DNA from: Magallana angulata | Lineage: Eukaryota > Mollusca > Bivalvia > Ostreida > Ostreidae | Length of the DNA stretch: 64,000 nucleotides | Direction of reading: 5' to 3' | Assembly: GCF_025612915.1 (NCBI RefSeq) | Contig: NC_069112.1 | Span: forward strand, 57,824,517 to 57,888,516 | Notes under the pieces: generated by a model | The model's database searches: none | What the model was told of the DNA's origin: nothing | What the model saw: the letters and a program-made list of their open reading frames with translations, nothing else | Part shown: in pieces, positions 40,299 through 51,273 of the stretch | How positions within the stretch are numbered: position 1 is the stretch's first letter | Layout of the letters: each line of letters starts with the position of its first letter | Translations under genes and position numbers: made by a program

Positions 40299-40788
40299 AA
40301 AACGAACTCAAAATGTAAGACATGTCACACCATGCAATTGCAACGATTGGGTTAAATTGTGTATGCGACATTGAGATCACATGTGACAGTTTCGCACAGA
40401 GTGAAAACACAGTTCTAAGTCAAGGTTCGGAGAGGTAAGAGAGCTGCACGTCTTGTATAAGTATATGCCACCCCAAAAACATCAGCACAGAAACTGCTGC
40501 AAAGAGGACTTTCCGGAATCGGATTTTTGTCTTGAATGAACTGAGTTGTCGCCCTTGATGATGACAAATTTCAAAGATTTGAGGCCGCAATGAGTCTGTT
40601 TCAGAACTTGGCACAGAATGAGCTTTGACCATACAATTCAACAAAATTCATGCTTTGCTTACCTTTGGAACATTATGGTTGAAAAGTGCTTACGCCTGCA
40701 TGCATTGAGAGAACCAGTAGGAGACAAGCTTGAACACTCACAAATGTTTCAAAAAGAAATACTCAAGTATGATACAATGCCTTGTACA

Positions 40789-40911
40789 ATTCACTCTGGT
40801 TTCTCTTCAATCCACGTTTAAATCTTTCGCCTTTTACTAAAGATTTCCGTGGAGAGGAACATCTAATGAGTCTATAGACTTATTTTTCCAACCCTGATTT
40901 CATTCAGGGTC
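40789..40911 (+). ncRNA. U5: U5 snRNA, copy 2
   Basis: Matches the array consensus through loop I, Sm-like site and 3' stem-loop. Confidence 0.93.
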
Positions 40912-41395
40912 AAGACGAACTCAAAATGTAAGACATGTCACACCATGCAACGATTGGTTTGAATTGTGTATGCGACATTGAGATCACATGTGACAGTTTC
41001 GCACAGAGTGAAAACACAGTTCTAAGTCAAGGTTCGGAGAGGTACAAGAGCTGCACGTCTTGTATAAGTATATGCCACCCCAAAATCATCAGCACAGAAA
41101 CTGCTGCAAAGAGGACTTTCCGGAATCGGATTTTTGTCTTGAATGAACTGAGTTGTCGCCCTTGATGATGACAAATTTCAAAGATTTGAGGCCGCAATGA
41201 GTCTGTTTCAGAACTTGGCACAGAATGAGCTTTGACCATACAATTCAACAAAATTCATGCTTTGCTTACCTTTGGAACATTATGGTTGAAAAGTGCTTAC
41301 GCCTGCATGCATTGAGAGAACCAGTAGGAGACAAGCTTGAACACTCACAAATGTTTCAAAAAGAAATACTCAAGTATGATACAATGCCTTGTACA

Positions 41396-41461
41396 ATTCA
41401 CTCTGGTTTCTCTTCAATCCACGTTTAAATCTTTCGCCTTTTACTAAAGATTTCCGTGGAG
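41396..41461 (+). pseudogene. U5: U5 snRNA, copy 3, 5' part split by LINE 1
   Basis: The first 66 nt of U5, ending CCGTGGAG, run directly into the LINE 5' end at 41462. The 3' part resumes at 46453. Loop I is intact but the stem and Sm site are separated by 5 kb, so this copy cannot give normal U5. Confidence 0.93.
41446..41461 (+). repeat. Left target-site duplication of LINE 1
   Basis: AAAGATTTCCGTGGAG before the LINE; GATTTCCGTGGAG recurs right after its poly(A). The duplication is 13 bp certain and up to 16 bp, because the first AAA merges with the poly(A). Confidence 0.9.
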
Positions 41462-41495
41462 TAGGTTCCCTTTTCTTAAGGGATTCCTAGTCAAG

Positions 41496-42545
41496 ATGTT
41501 GGAAACTGATCTCGGTGAGATGGGCATGCAGGAGATGATGGAGTTAACAGTCAAGGTCACTGTCAGAAGATCAAGACAGGGAATATCCAGGAGGGATCTA
41601 GTCCATCTTTTGCAGAGCCATGGATACTCGGATATCGTTGCTGCCTGGCAGATGGACCGCCAAGATGCCTGGTTTGTGACTTTTTCTAACAAAGCCCAGG
41701 TGAGTGAGCTTAAAGGAAAAGATGTCATTTATAAAGACTTGCTGCTGCATTTCGATGTTTGTGACAGGATTGTGCTTAAGTTGAAGGTACACTGGATCCC
41801 CTTGTGGGTCAGTAATGAGGATGTCAACAGAATTCTGGCCAAATATGGAGAGGTGAGGAAAGTGGAGCATGTCACTGAAAATGGCATCATTACAGGGGTC
41901 CGGCAAGCAAAGCTTTCTCTCAGAGAAGGTGAACAAAGAGAGATTCCATATATATCACATATGTATGGAAATAAATGTTTAATTGTAATTCCAGGACGCC
42001 CTCCAGTATGTTTTAAATGTGAGGAAGTCGGACATTTAAGAGGGGAATGCACCACTTTCCGATATGGCAGACCACCGACCAGAAGCTATGCTTCAGTGGC
42101 GCAGACAAAAGAGGCTGTTGGTAAGCCCCAAGAACGTGTCCCAGACAATAAGGCTGTTGGTAAGCCTGAAACAGTTGAAGAGGTTGTTGGGATACCTCAG
42201 CAAGACGAGACAGAGGCTGTTGGTATGCCGGTAGATGAAAATGAGCAGGCATCTGTTAGAAAGTTGCCTGACGATGATGAACAGTCTCAGGGGACTGTTG
42301 GCAAGTCCTCTGAGAATGCGAAAATCGGACAAGGTGACGATGTCTGTGAACAGTCGAGTGAGTTGGTGGCAGCAACTCCAGTGACACCACGCGAATCCCA
42401 ATGGATTGACGCGGCCGTTGAAACTGTGATGAACATTCTAGATGAGGACGATTCCCTGGGTACGGAGACAAAGAGAGCTCGTGTAGAGTACGACTTTCCG
42501 GAGAGCCCCTGGGCCCTAGAACTATCGCGAGCTGATAGACGATAA
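41496..42545 (+). CDS. LINE 1 ORF1 nucleic-acid-binding protein
   Basis: 349 aa. The N-terminal part (about residues 15-160) has an RRM-like pattern (DAWFVTFSNKAQ, then LKVHWIPLWVSNEDVNRIL and YGEVRKVEHV). A CCHC zinc knuckle, CFKCEEVGHLRGEC, sits at residues 172-185. The tail has degenerate repeats of the form AVGKPx/VVGIPx/AVGMPx in an acidic, low-complexity context. ORF1 proteins of Tx1/L1-type elements bind element RNA and form the RNP needed for target-primed reverse transcription. The start follows the 34-nt leader and is shared with LINE 2. Confidence 0.88.
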   Translation: MLETDLGEMGMQEMMELTVKVTVRRSRQGISRRDLVHLLQSHGYSDIVAAWQMDRQDAWFVTFSNKAQVSELKGKDVIYKDLLLHFDVCDRIVLKLKVHWIPLWVSNEDVNRILAKYGEVRKVEHVTENGIITGVRQAKLSLREGEQREIPYISHMYGNKCLIVIPGRPPVCFKCEEVGHLRGECTTFRYGRPPTRSYASVAQTKEAVGKPQERVPDNKAVGKPETVEEVVGIPQQDETEAVGMPVDENEQASVRKLPDDDEQSQGTVGKSSENAKIGQGDDVCEQSSELVAATPVTPRESQWIDAAVETVMNILDEDDSLGTETKRARVEYDFPESPWALELSRADRR

Positions 42546-42834
42546 ACGGACTGAACATGGACTATTCTTACTTATACTATTCCCCCCTAACCCGACCATG
42601 GCGTGCCCCCGGACTGTGATCATAAAAAATTTAAGGAGTTTTACTCCTGGTGTTATGTTATACTATACTCATAGTCATTTAGTAAGATATTGTTTGTTAT
42701 CTAAGTTTATTGTTAAAAATGTACTCATGCTATGCACGGAAAACTTTAAATTTGTAAGATATTTAGACTACTGCTCACTCTCTTGTTCTCGTTACATGGC
42801 TAAGCGATAGTACATTTAAACTTAATTTTGTATA
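42546..42834 (+). other. Inter-ORF region of LINE 1
   Basis: 289 bp between ORF1 stop and ORF2 start. A 70-codon frame (42598-42810) is present in both LINE copies but has no recognisable domain; it may only reflect their recent divergence. No obvious ribosome re-entry signal was seen. Confidence 0.5.
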
Positions 42835-45800
42835 ATGGCTTTACGCCTCCTTACTTTGAATACAAAGGGCCTTTTAAATGCCCAAACTCGCTATGAGCTA
42901 TTGTCATTGTGTGTTAAAGAACAGATTTCAATATTGTTGTTACAGGAAACGCATTTTTACAATATAAATAATGTACTCTATTTTAAATCAATGTTCAATA
43001 CAAATCAAGCGTATTTTAGTTTTGGTACTAATCAAAGTAGAGGGGTTGGAATTGTATTTTTAAACCCAAATATTGTTATTGAAAAATCATATGTTGATTT
43101 AGATGGTAGACTAGTATATACAGATATTATTTATAATGCTGTACAATTTAGAATTATTAATATATATGCTCCTAATATTCCCCCTGAGAGGGTTGCATTT
43201 TTGAAGGATTTGTATCCACATTGTTTAACTTCTAAGCATTTAATCATTGGAGGTGATTTTAATTGTATTGTTAACCCCAATATTGATAAAATTGGTGGTA
43301 AAGTTACTTATGGTACAACAGGAAATGAACAAATTCAAGAAATTGTCAAAGATTTTCAGCTATTAGATTGTTTTAGAATATTGAATCCAGATGAGGTTAA
43401 TGTAACTTTTACCTCCAGTAAAGTGGGGTGTAAATTAGATAGGTTTTACATCACAAAATATCTATGTAATGATGTAGTTGTTTGTAAAAATGTACCGTTT
43501 GGTAACAGTGATCATGATGCTGTATATTTACATTTAAATGTGTCAGGTGACATCACGTTTGGCTCTGGATACTGGAAATTTAATAACTCTTTATTGCAAG
43601 ATAAGACATTTGTTAAAGAATTTACCAAGTACTTTTCCGATTTAATAGACGGTATGGAAATTTATCTTGAAATATGGGATCATTTGAAAGAACAAATTAA
43701 AAACTTTACTATATATTATTGTAAGAAAAAAGCCAAAGTCAAACGTGATCTATTGAAAGTATTAGAAAAGTCATATTATCGTCTGCAATATTTTGAACGA
43801 AAAAATCCTGGTCAGTTTATCGATAGAATAAGCGAAATAAAAAAACAAATCAAAGAGTTACAAAATCAAAATGACATTGGCTCAAAAATACGGTCTAGAG
43901 CAGAAAATTTAATCAATCAAGAAAAACCATCCAAATTTTTTTATCAGCAGGAAATAAAGAGGGCCAAGCAAAAAACTATTACCAAAATTACCACAGAGTC
44001 CTCTACATGTGTTAAATCTGGCGATATTTTAGACGCATTTACAGATTTCTATTCAAAATTGTATACGGACGAGGCAGTTGATCAGGACATTGTTGACTTG
44101 TTTTTAAAATCTTTACCAAAGTTACGTAATGATGTTTCGGCACAGTGTGAGGGCCCTATAACAAAAGAAGAGTTATTGTTGGCACTTCGAGACATGGAAA
44201 ACAATAAATCACCTGGCTCAGATGGTCTTACAAAAGAATTTTATAGTACGTTTAGCTCTATACTTCTTGATCCTTTAGTACATGTGGCAAATTTAGCTTT
44301 TAAGGAAGGACATTTATCTGATACTCAAAAAATTGGTTACATTACATTGCTTTGTAAAGATCCTGATAATAGCACTGATGTCAAGAATTATAGACCTATT
44401 TCCCTGCTTAATTGTGATTACAAATTAATATCCAAAACAATTACTAATAGAGTAAAAAAAGTTTTAGAATTTATCATTAATCCTGATCAAACTTGCGCCG
44501 TTCCAGGACGAACCTTTTTTAATAATTTACATCTTATGAGGAACATTATAGATTACTGTGAGCAAAAACAGTTACCGCTAGCTTTCATTTCTTTAGACCA
44601 GGAGAAGGCTTTTGATCGAGTTAATTACGATTTTTTATTTCAAACTCTTTCGGCTTTCAATTTCGGACCTTCTCTGATTCATTGGATCAAGACACTATAT
44701 ACAGAGGTACGTTCCTCAATCATTGTGAATAATCATATTTCAGATTCATTCTTATTACATAGAGGGGTGCGTCAAGGGTGTAGCTTAAGCCCTTTGTTAT
44801 ATGTTTTGATTTTAGAACCGTTCGCCAGAAAAATACGAGAAGACACACAAATTTCAGGTATTAAACTACCAGGCACTTCAGAAATGGCTAAGTTATCTTT
44901 GTATGCAGACGATAGCCTGGCTATTTGCACTTGTGATGTCTCTATACGGCGTGTACTTTACTGGTGCAGGTTGTATGGAGGTGCGTCTGGGGCAAAACTT
45001 AATCTTAAGAAAACTAAAGGTGTTTGGCTGGGCAAATGGAAATCTCGCTCAGATCATCCTTTTGGAATATCCTGGGTCGAAAACTGTACATTATTAGGAA
45101 TAAAATTTGGAAATAATGTTACACCAGATGATATTTGGCAACCTATTCTCTCTAAATTTTTAAAAATTCTCATTATTTGGAAACAACGTCATTTGTCTTT
45201 TGTTGAGAAATCTATTGTAGTGAAAATGTTGGCATGTGGTAATATTGTTTATACTGGTTCTGTTTATGTTTTACCTCAACATTATTTAAAACAATTCGAA
45301 AGAGCCATTTTTAAATTTTTGTGGCCCACCAATGTAGAACCTTTGAAAAGGACTGTATGTTACAATTACAAGGAAAACGGTGGTTTGGATATTGTTCACA
45401 TTTATGTAAAATTACAGTCCTTACGTTTGAAACATTTGCAAAACATTATTATGAATAATGAATCAAAATACGTTTATTTTTCTGTATATTGGATAGGTTT
45501 AAGTTTAAGACAATATCAACCTCTTTTTGCAAGCAATAATAGGCCTCATTCTGAATATGTTCCTGAATTTTATAGAACCTGTTTGAAGGATTTGAAAACT
45601 CTGTTAGAAATCAAGAGTGATAATTATTCTGGAATTTTTGGTAATTTTTCAACAAAACAATTGTATAGAATTATGTTAGAACTTGTTGTTACTGTGCCAA
45701 GAGTAGAAAGAATTTTTCCGAGTATAGATTTCAAACTTGTCTTTGAAAGACTCCACAATGATTTTATGGACAGATTTATAAGAGATGTAATGTTCAGAAT

Positions 45801-46299
45801 CATTCATGAAATCATTCCTGTATCTTACTTTATGAATAATATTGGGTACTACAAAAGTAACAAATGTATTCTATGTGACAATCGTAATGAAACTATTCCA
45901 CATCTCTTTTATGAATGCGAGTTTGTAAAACCTCTTATTACGTTAGTGAAAAACTGGTTGAATGTGCTGTCAAACAATCAATTTAAACATTTTAACATAT
46001 CTCACATAAGGTTCCATATTTTTCCTTACCATATTTCCAGTAAGAAAATAGAATCCATGTGTTTATTTTTGATTTCATTGATGTGCTATGTTATTTGGAA
46101 TACAGGTTGTATAACCAAGTTTCAACGTAAAAAAATAACATCTAATGGTATGATAATGATGTACATTAATCATTTGGTTCAAAGAATACAAGCAGATTTT
46201 CAAAGATTTCATAATGATGTATTTGAAAGTTACTGGTGTAATCAACATTTATTTTGTCAAATTATCAATGGAAAATTAGAACTCAATATTAGTATCTAG
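42835..46299 (+). CDS. LINE 1 ORF2: APE endonuclease and reverse transcriptase
   Basis: 1154 aa. The N-terminal APE/EEP endonuclease has N9 (TLNTKGL), E38 (LQETHF), D141/N143 (GGDFNC) and D226/H227 (NSDHDAVYL). The reverse transcriptase has the Asp motif LDQEKAFDRV (D588), RGVRQGCSLSPLLYVLILEP and SLYADD (690-693). The C-terminal CCHC motif CILCDNRNETIPHLFYEC starts at residue 1011, as in L1-type elements. The endonuclease nicks the target and the reverse transcriptase extends the 3' OH on element RNA. Length and domain order are those of a complete L1-group ORF2, with no frame break. Endonuclease specificity for U5 is inferred from the two identical insertion points. Confidence 0.93.
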   Translation: MALRLLTLNTKGLLNAQTRYELLSLCVKEQISILLLQETHFYNINNVLYFKSMFNTNQAYFSFGTNQSRGVGIVFLNPNIVIEKSYVDLDGRLVYTDIIYNAVQFRIINIYAPNIPPERVAFLKDLYPHCLTSKHLIIGGDFNCIVNPNIDKIGGKVTYGTTGNEQIQEIVKDFQLLDCFRILNPDEVNVTFTSSKVGCKLDRFYITKYLCNDVVVCKNVPFGNSDHDAVYLHLNVSGDITFGSGYWKFNNSLLQDKTFVKEFTKYFSDLIDGMEIYLEIWDHLKEQIKNFTIYYCKKKAKVKRDLLKVLEKSYYRLQYFERKNPGQFIDRISEIKKQIKELQNQNDIGSKIRSRAENLINQEKPSKFFYQQEIKRAKQKTITKITTESSTCVKSGDILDAFTDFYSKLYTDEAVDQDIVDLFLKSLPKLRNDVSAQCEGPITKEELLLALRDMENNKSPGSDGLTKEFYSTFSSILLDPLVHVANLAFKEGHLSDTQKIGYITLLCKDPDNSTDVKNYRPISLLNCDYKLISKTITNRVKKVLEFIINPDQTCAVPGRTFFNNLHLMRNIIDYCEQKQLPLAFISLDQEKAFDRVNYDFLFQTLSAFNFGPSLIHWIKTLYTEVRSSIIVNNHISDSFLLHRGVRQGCSLSPLLYVLILEPFARKIREDTQISGIKLPGTSEMAKLSLYADDSLAICTCDVSIRRVLYWCRLYGGASGAKLNLKKTKGVWLGKWKSRSDHPFGISWVENCTLLGIKFGNNVTPDDIWQPILSKFLKILIIWKQRHLSFVEKSIVVKMLACGNIVYTGSVYVLPQHYLKQFERAIFKFLWPTNVEPLKRTVCYNYKENGGLDIVHIYVKLQSLRLKHLQNIIMNNESKYVYFSVYWIGLSLRQYQPLFASNNRPHSEYVPEFYRTCLKDLKTLLEIKSDNYSGIFGNFSTKQLYRIMLELVVTVPRVERIFPSIDFKLVFERLHNDFMDRFIRDVMFRIIHEIIPVSYFMNNIGYYKSNKCILCDNRNETIPHLFYECEFVKPLITLVKNWLNVLSNNQFKHFNISHIRFHIFPYHISSKKIESMCLFLISLMCYVIWNTGCITKFQRKKITSNGMIMMYINHLVQRIQADFQRFHNDVFESYWCNQHLFCQIINGKLELNISI

Positions 46300-46394
46300 G
46301 CACATTATGTGAATAGTACATTTAGTCGCTTGTTTGCCTGTTAAAACTGTTACAATTGTTATTGTTTACATACTGTTATGTATATGAATTCTGA

Positions 46395-46409
46395 AATAAA
46401 GTTATTTTA

Positions 46410-46452
<43 letters not shown>
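46395..46452 (+). terminator. LINE 1 polyadenylation signal and poly(A) tail
   Basis: AATAAA at 46395-46400, then a poly(A) run to 46452 that abuts the target duplication, as expected of target-primed insertion of a polyadenylated transcript. Confidence 0.9.
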
Positions 46453-46454
<2 letters not shown>

Positions 46455-46522
46455 TTTCCGTGGAGAGGAACATCTAATGAGTCTATAGACTTATTTTTCC
46501 AACCCTGATTTCATTCAGGGTC
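46453..46522 (+). pseudogene. U5: U5 snRNA, copy 3, 3' part after LINE 1
   Basis: Begins with the duplicated target GATTTCCGTGGAG and continues through the Sm-like site and 3' stem-loop. It lacks the 5' half and loop I. Confidence 0.92.
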
Positions 46523-47006
46523 AAAACGAACTCAAAATGTAAGACATGTCACACCATGCAACGATTGGGTTGAATTGTGTATGCGTCATTGAGATCACAT
46601 ATGACAGTTTCGCACAGAGTGAAAACACAGTTCTAAGTCAAGGTTCGGAGAGGTACAAGAGCTGCACGTCTTGTATAAGTATATGCCACCCCAAAAACAT
46701 CAGCACAGAAACTGCTGCAAAGAGGACTTTCCGGAATCGGAGTTTTGTCTTGAATGAACTGAGTTGTCGCCCTTGATGATGACAAATTTCAAAGATTTGA
46801 GGCCGCAATGAGTCTGTTTCAGAACTTGGCACAGAATGAGCTTTGACCATACAATTCAACAAAATTCATGCTTTGCTTACCTTTGGAACATTATGGTTGA
46901 AAAGTGCTTACGCCTGCATGCATTGAGAGAACCAGTAGGAGACAAGCTTGAACACTCACAAATGTTTCAAAAAGAAATACTCAAGTATGATACAATGCCT
47001 TGTACA

Positions 47007-47129
47007 ATTCACTCTGGTTTCTCTTCAATCCACGTTTAAATCTTTCGCCTTTTACTAAAGATATCCGTAGAGAGGAACATCTAATGAGTCTATAGACTTA
47101 TTTTTCCAACCCTGATTTCATTCAGGGTC
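47007..47129 (+). ncRNA. U5: U5 snRNA, copy 4 (variant)
   Basis: Reads AAAGATATCCGTAGAGAGG instead of AAAGATTTCCGTGGAGAGG. One change weakens the loop I stem and the other the CCACG/CGTGG block, so it may be a poor or inactive copy. It is also altered in the LINE target. Confidence 0.9.
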
Positions 47130-47613
47130 AAAACGAACTCAAAATGTAAGACATGTCACACCATGCAACGATTGGGTTGAATTGTGTATGCGTCATTGAG
47201 ATCACATATGACAGTTTCGCACAGAGTGAAAACACAGTTCTAAGTCAAGGTTCGGAGAGGTACAAGAGCTGCACGTCTTGTATAAGTATATGCCACCCCA
47301 AACACATCAGCACAGAAACTGCTGCAAAGAGGACTTTCCGGAATCGGATTTTTGTCTTGAATGAACTGAGTTGTCGCCCTTGATGATGACAAATTTCAAA
47401 GATTTGAGGCCGCAGTGAGTCTGTTTCAGAACTTGGCACAGAATGAGCTTTGACCATACAATTCAACAAAATTCATGCTTTGCTTACCTTTGGAACATTA
47501 TGGTTGAAAAGTGCTTACGCCTGCATGCATTGAGAGAACCAGTAGGAGACAAGCTTGAACACTCACAAATGTTTCAAAAAGAAATACTCAAGTATGATAC
47601 AATGTCTTGTACA

Positions 47614-47736
47614 ATTCACTCTGGTTTCTCTTCAATCCACGTTTAAATCTTTCGCCTTTTACTAAAGATTTCTGTGGAGGGGAACATCTAATGAGTCTAT
47701 AGACTTATTTTTCCAACCCTGATTTCATTCAGGGTC
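47614..47736 (+). ncRNA. U5: U5 snRNA, copy 5 (variant)
   Basis: Has TTTCTGTGGAGGGGAAC. Both changes turn Watson-Crick pairs into G-U pairs, so the fold should hold. Confidence 0.9.
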
Positions 47737-48226
47737 AAAACGAACTCAAAATGTAAGACATGTCACACCATGCAATTGCAACGATTGGTTTGAATTGTGT
47801 ATGCAACATTGAGATCACATGTGACAGTTTCGCACAGAGTGAAAACACAGTTCTAAGTCAAGGTTCGGAGAGGTACAAGAGCTGCACGTCTTGTATAAGT
47901 ATATGCCACCCCAAACACATCAGCACAGAAACTGCTGCAAAGAGGACTTTCCGGAATCGGAGTTTTGTCTTGAATGAACTGAGTTGTCGCCCTTGATGAT
48001 GACAAATTTCAAAGATTTGAGGCCGCAATGAGTCTGTTTCAGAACTTGGCACAGAATGAGCTTTGACCATACAATTCAACAAAATTCATGCTTTGCTTAC
48101 CTTTGGAACATTATGGTTGAAAAGTGCTTACGCCTGCATGCATTGAGAGAACCAGTAGGAGACAAGCTTGAACACTCACAAATGTTTCAAAAAGAAATAC
48201 TCAAGTATGATACAATGCTTTGTACA

Positions 48227-48349
48227 ATTCACTCTGGTTTCTCTTCAATCCTCGTTTAAATCTTTCGCCTTTTACTAAAGATTTCCGTGGAGGGGAACAT
48301 CTAATGAGTCTATAGACTTATTTTTCCAACCCTGATTTCATTCAGGGTC
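48227..48349 (+). ncRNA. U5: U5 snRNA, copy 6 (variant)
   Basis: CCTCG replaces CCACG (one mismatch against CGTGG) and GGAGGGG replaces GGAGAGG. Loop I intact. Confidence 0.9.
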
Positions 48350-48833
48350 AAAACGAACTCAAAATGTAAGACATGTCACACCATGCAACGATTGGGTTGA
48401 ATTGTGTATGCGTCATTGAGATCACATATGACAGTTTCGCACAGAGTGAAAACACAGTTCTAAGTCAAGGTTCGGAGAGGTACAAGAGCTGCACGTCTTG
48501 TATAAGTATATGCCACCCCAAAAACATCAGCACAGAAACTGCTGCAAAGAGGACTTTCCGGAATCGGAGTTTTGTCTTGAATGAACTGAGTTGTCGCCCT
48601 TGATGATGACAAATTTCAAAGATTTGAGGCCGCAATGAGTCTGTTTCAGAACTTGGCACAGAATGAGCTTTGACCATACAATTCAACAAAATTCATGCTT
48701 TGCTTACCTTTGGAACATTATGGTTGAAAAGTGCTTACGCCTGCATGCATTGAGAGAACCAGTAGGAGACAAGCTTGAACACTCACAAATGTTTCAAAAA
48801 GAAATACTCAAGTATGATACAATGCCTTGTACA

Positions 48834-48956
48834 ATTCACTCTGGTTTCTCTTCAATCCACGTTTAAATCTTTCGCCTTTTACTAAAGATTTCCGTGGAGA
48901 GGAACATCTAATGAGTCTATAGACTTATTTTTCCAACCCTGATTTCATTCAGGGTC
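48834..48956 (+). ncRNA. U5: U5 snRNA, copy 7
   Basis: Array consensus; all U5 hallmarks intact. Confidence 0.93.
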
Positions 48957-49446
48957 AAAACGAACTCAAAATGTAAGACATGTCACACCATGCAATTGCA
49001 ACGATTGGTTTGAATTGTGTATGCGACATTGAGTTCACATGTGACAGTTTCGCACAAAGTGAAAACACAGTTCTAAGTCAAGGTTCGGAGAGGTACAAGA
49101 GCTGCACGTCTTGTATAAGTATATGCCACCCCAATAACATCAGCACAGAAACTGCTGCAAAGAGGACTTTCCGGAATCGGAGTTTTGTCTTGAATGAACT
49201 GAGTTGTCGCCCATGATGATGACAAATTTCAAAGATTTGAGGCCGCAATGAGTCTGTTTCAGAACTTGGCACAGAATGAGCTTTGACCATACAATTCAAC
49301 AAAATTCATGCTTTGCTTACCTTTGGAACATTATGGTTGAAAAGTGCTTACGCCTGCATGCATTGAGAGAACCAGTAGGAGACAAGCTTGAACACTCACA
49401 AATGTTTCAAAAAGAAACACTCAAGTATGATACAATGCCTTGTACA

Positions 49447-49569
49447 ATTCACTCTGGTTTCTCTTCAATCCACGTTTAAATCTTTCGCCTTTTACTAAAG
49501 ATTTCCGTGGAGAGGAACATCTAATGAGTCTATAGACTTATTTTTCCAACCCTGATTTCATTCAGGGTC
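49447..49569 (+). ncRNA. U5: U5 snRNA, copy 8
   Basis: Array consensus; all U5 hallmarks intact. Confidence 0.93.
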
Positions 49570-50053
49570 AAAACGAACTCAAAATGTAAGACATGTCACA
49601 CCATGCAACGATTGGGTTGAATTGTGTATGCGTCATTGAGATCACATATGACAGTTTCGCACAGAGTGAAAACACAGTTCTAAGTCAAGGTTCGGAGAGG
49701 TACAAGAGCTGCACGTCTTGTATAAGTATATGCCACCCCAAAAACATCAGCACAGAAACTGCTGCAAAGAGGACTTTCCGGAATCGGAGTTTTGTCTTGA
49801 ATGAACTGAGTTGTCGCCCTTGATGATGACAAATTTCAAAGATTTGAGGCCGCAATGAGTCTGTTTCAGAACTTGGCACAGAATGAGCTTTGACCATACA
49901 ATTCAACAAAATTCATGCTTTGCTTACCTTTGGAACATTATGGTTGAAAAGTGCTTACGCCTGCATGCATTGAGAGAACCAGTAGGAGACAAGCTTGAAC
50001 ACTCACAAATGTTTCAAAAAGAAATACTCAAGTATGATACAATGCCTTGTACA

Positions 50054-50176
50054 ATTCACTCTGGTTTCTCTTCAATCCACGTTTAAATCTTTCGCCTTTT
50101 ACTAAAGATTTCCGTGGAGAGGAACATCTAATGAGTCTATAGACTTATTTTTCCAACCCTGATTTCATTCAGGGTC
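50054..50176 (+). ncRNA. U5: U5 snRNA, copy 9
   Basis: Array consensus; all U5 hallmarks intact. Confidence 0.93.
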
Positions 50177-50666
50177 AAAACGAACTCAAAATGTAAGACA
50201 TGTCACACCATGCAATTGCAACGATTGGGTTAAATTGTGTATGCGACATTGAGATCACATGTGACAGTTTCGCACAGAGTGAAAACACAGTTCTAAGTCA
50301 AGGTTCGGAGAGGTACAAGAGCTGCACGTCTTGTATAAGTATATGCCACCCCAATAACATCAGCACAGAAACTGCTGCAAAGAGGACTTTCCGGAATCGG
50401 AGTTTTGTCTTGAATGAACTGAGTTGTCGCCCATGATGATGACAAATTTCAAAGATTTGAGGCCGCAATGAGTCTGTTTCAGAACTTGGCACAGAATGAG
50501 CTTTGACCATACAATTCAACAAAATTCATGCTTTGCTTACCTTTGGAACATTATGGTTGAAAAGTGCTTACGCCTGCATGCATTGAGAGAACCAGTAGGA
50601 GACAAGCTTGAACACTCACAAATGTTTCAAAAAGAAACACTCAAGTATGATACAATGCCTTGTACA

Positions 50667-50789
50667 ATTCACTCTGGTTTCTCTTCAATCCACGTTTAAA
50701 TCTTTCGCCTTTTACTAAAGATTTCCGTGGAGGGGAACATCTAATGAGTCTATAGACTTATTTTTCCAACCCTGATTTCATTCAGGGTC
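50667..50789 (+). ncRNA. U5: U5 snRNA, copy 10 (variant)
   Basis: GGAGGGGAAC in place of GGAGAGGAAC (a U-A to U-G pair); otherwise consensus. Confidence 0.92.
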
Positions 50790-51273
50790 AAAACGAACTC
50801 AAAATGTAAGACATGTCACACCATGCAACGATTGGGTTGAATTGTGTATGCGACATTGAGATCACATATGACAGTTTCGCACAGAGTGAAAACACAGTTC
50901 TAAGTCAAGGTTCGGAGAGGTACAAGAGCTGCACGTCTTGTATAAGTATATGCCACCCCAAAAACATCAGCACAGAAACTGCTGCAAAGAGGACTTTCCG
51001 GAATCGGATTTTTGTCTTGAATGAACTGAGTTGTCGCCCTTGATGATGACAAATTTCAAAGATTTGAGGCCGCAATGAGTCTGTTTCAAAACTTGGCACA
51101 GAATGAGCTTTGACCATACAATTCAACAAAATTCATGCTTTGCTTACCTTTGGAACATTATGGTTGAAAAGTGCTTACGCCTGCATGCATTGAGAGAACC
51201 AGTAGGAGACAAGCTTGAACACTCACAAATGTTTCAAAAAGAAATACTCAAGTATGATACAATGCTTTGTACA

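Larger units (their letters stand above)
41462..46452 (+). mobile_element. Full-length non-LTR retrotransposon (Tx1/L1-type), LINE 1, in a U5 gene
   Basis: 4991 bp from TAGGTTCCCTTTTCTTAAGG to the poly(A) end. It has a short 5' UTR (34 bp), ORF1 (41496-42545), a 289-bp inter-ORF stretch, ORF2 (42835-46299), and a 3' UTR with AATAAA (46395-46400) and a poly(A) tail of about 40. Same orientation as U5, inserted after U5 nucleotide 66, with a 13-16 bp target duplication. Both frames are open. The APE-type endonuclease plus reverse transcriptase with SLYADD and the WLGKWKSR-type block place it with L1-group elements, most like the Tx1 clade, which includes known sequence-specific members (Tx1L, Keno in U2, Mutsu in 5S). 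Clade call is by motif recall. Confidence 0.9.

Noticed and set aside
40424-40440. tRNA B-box-like GGTTCGGAGAGG in the U5 spacer
   Set aside because: It does not fit GGTTCGANNCC, and no A box, cloverleaf or T terminator surrounds it.
40556-40580. C/D-box snoRNA-like TGATGATGA in the U5 spacer
   Set aside because: No matching D box (CTGA) with terminal stem at a suitable distance downstream.
42598-42810. 70-codon frame between ORF1 and ORF2 of the LINE as a third gene
   Set aside because: No domain, and conservation between two near-identical LINE copies is not informative.
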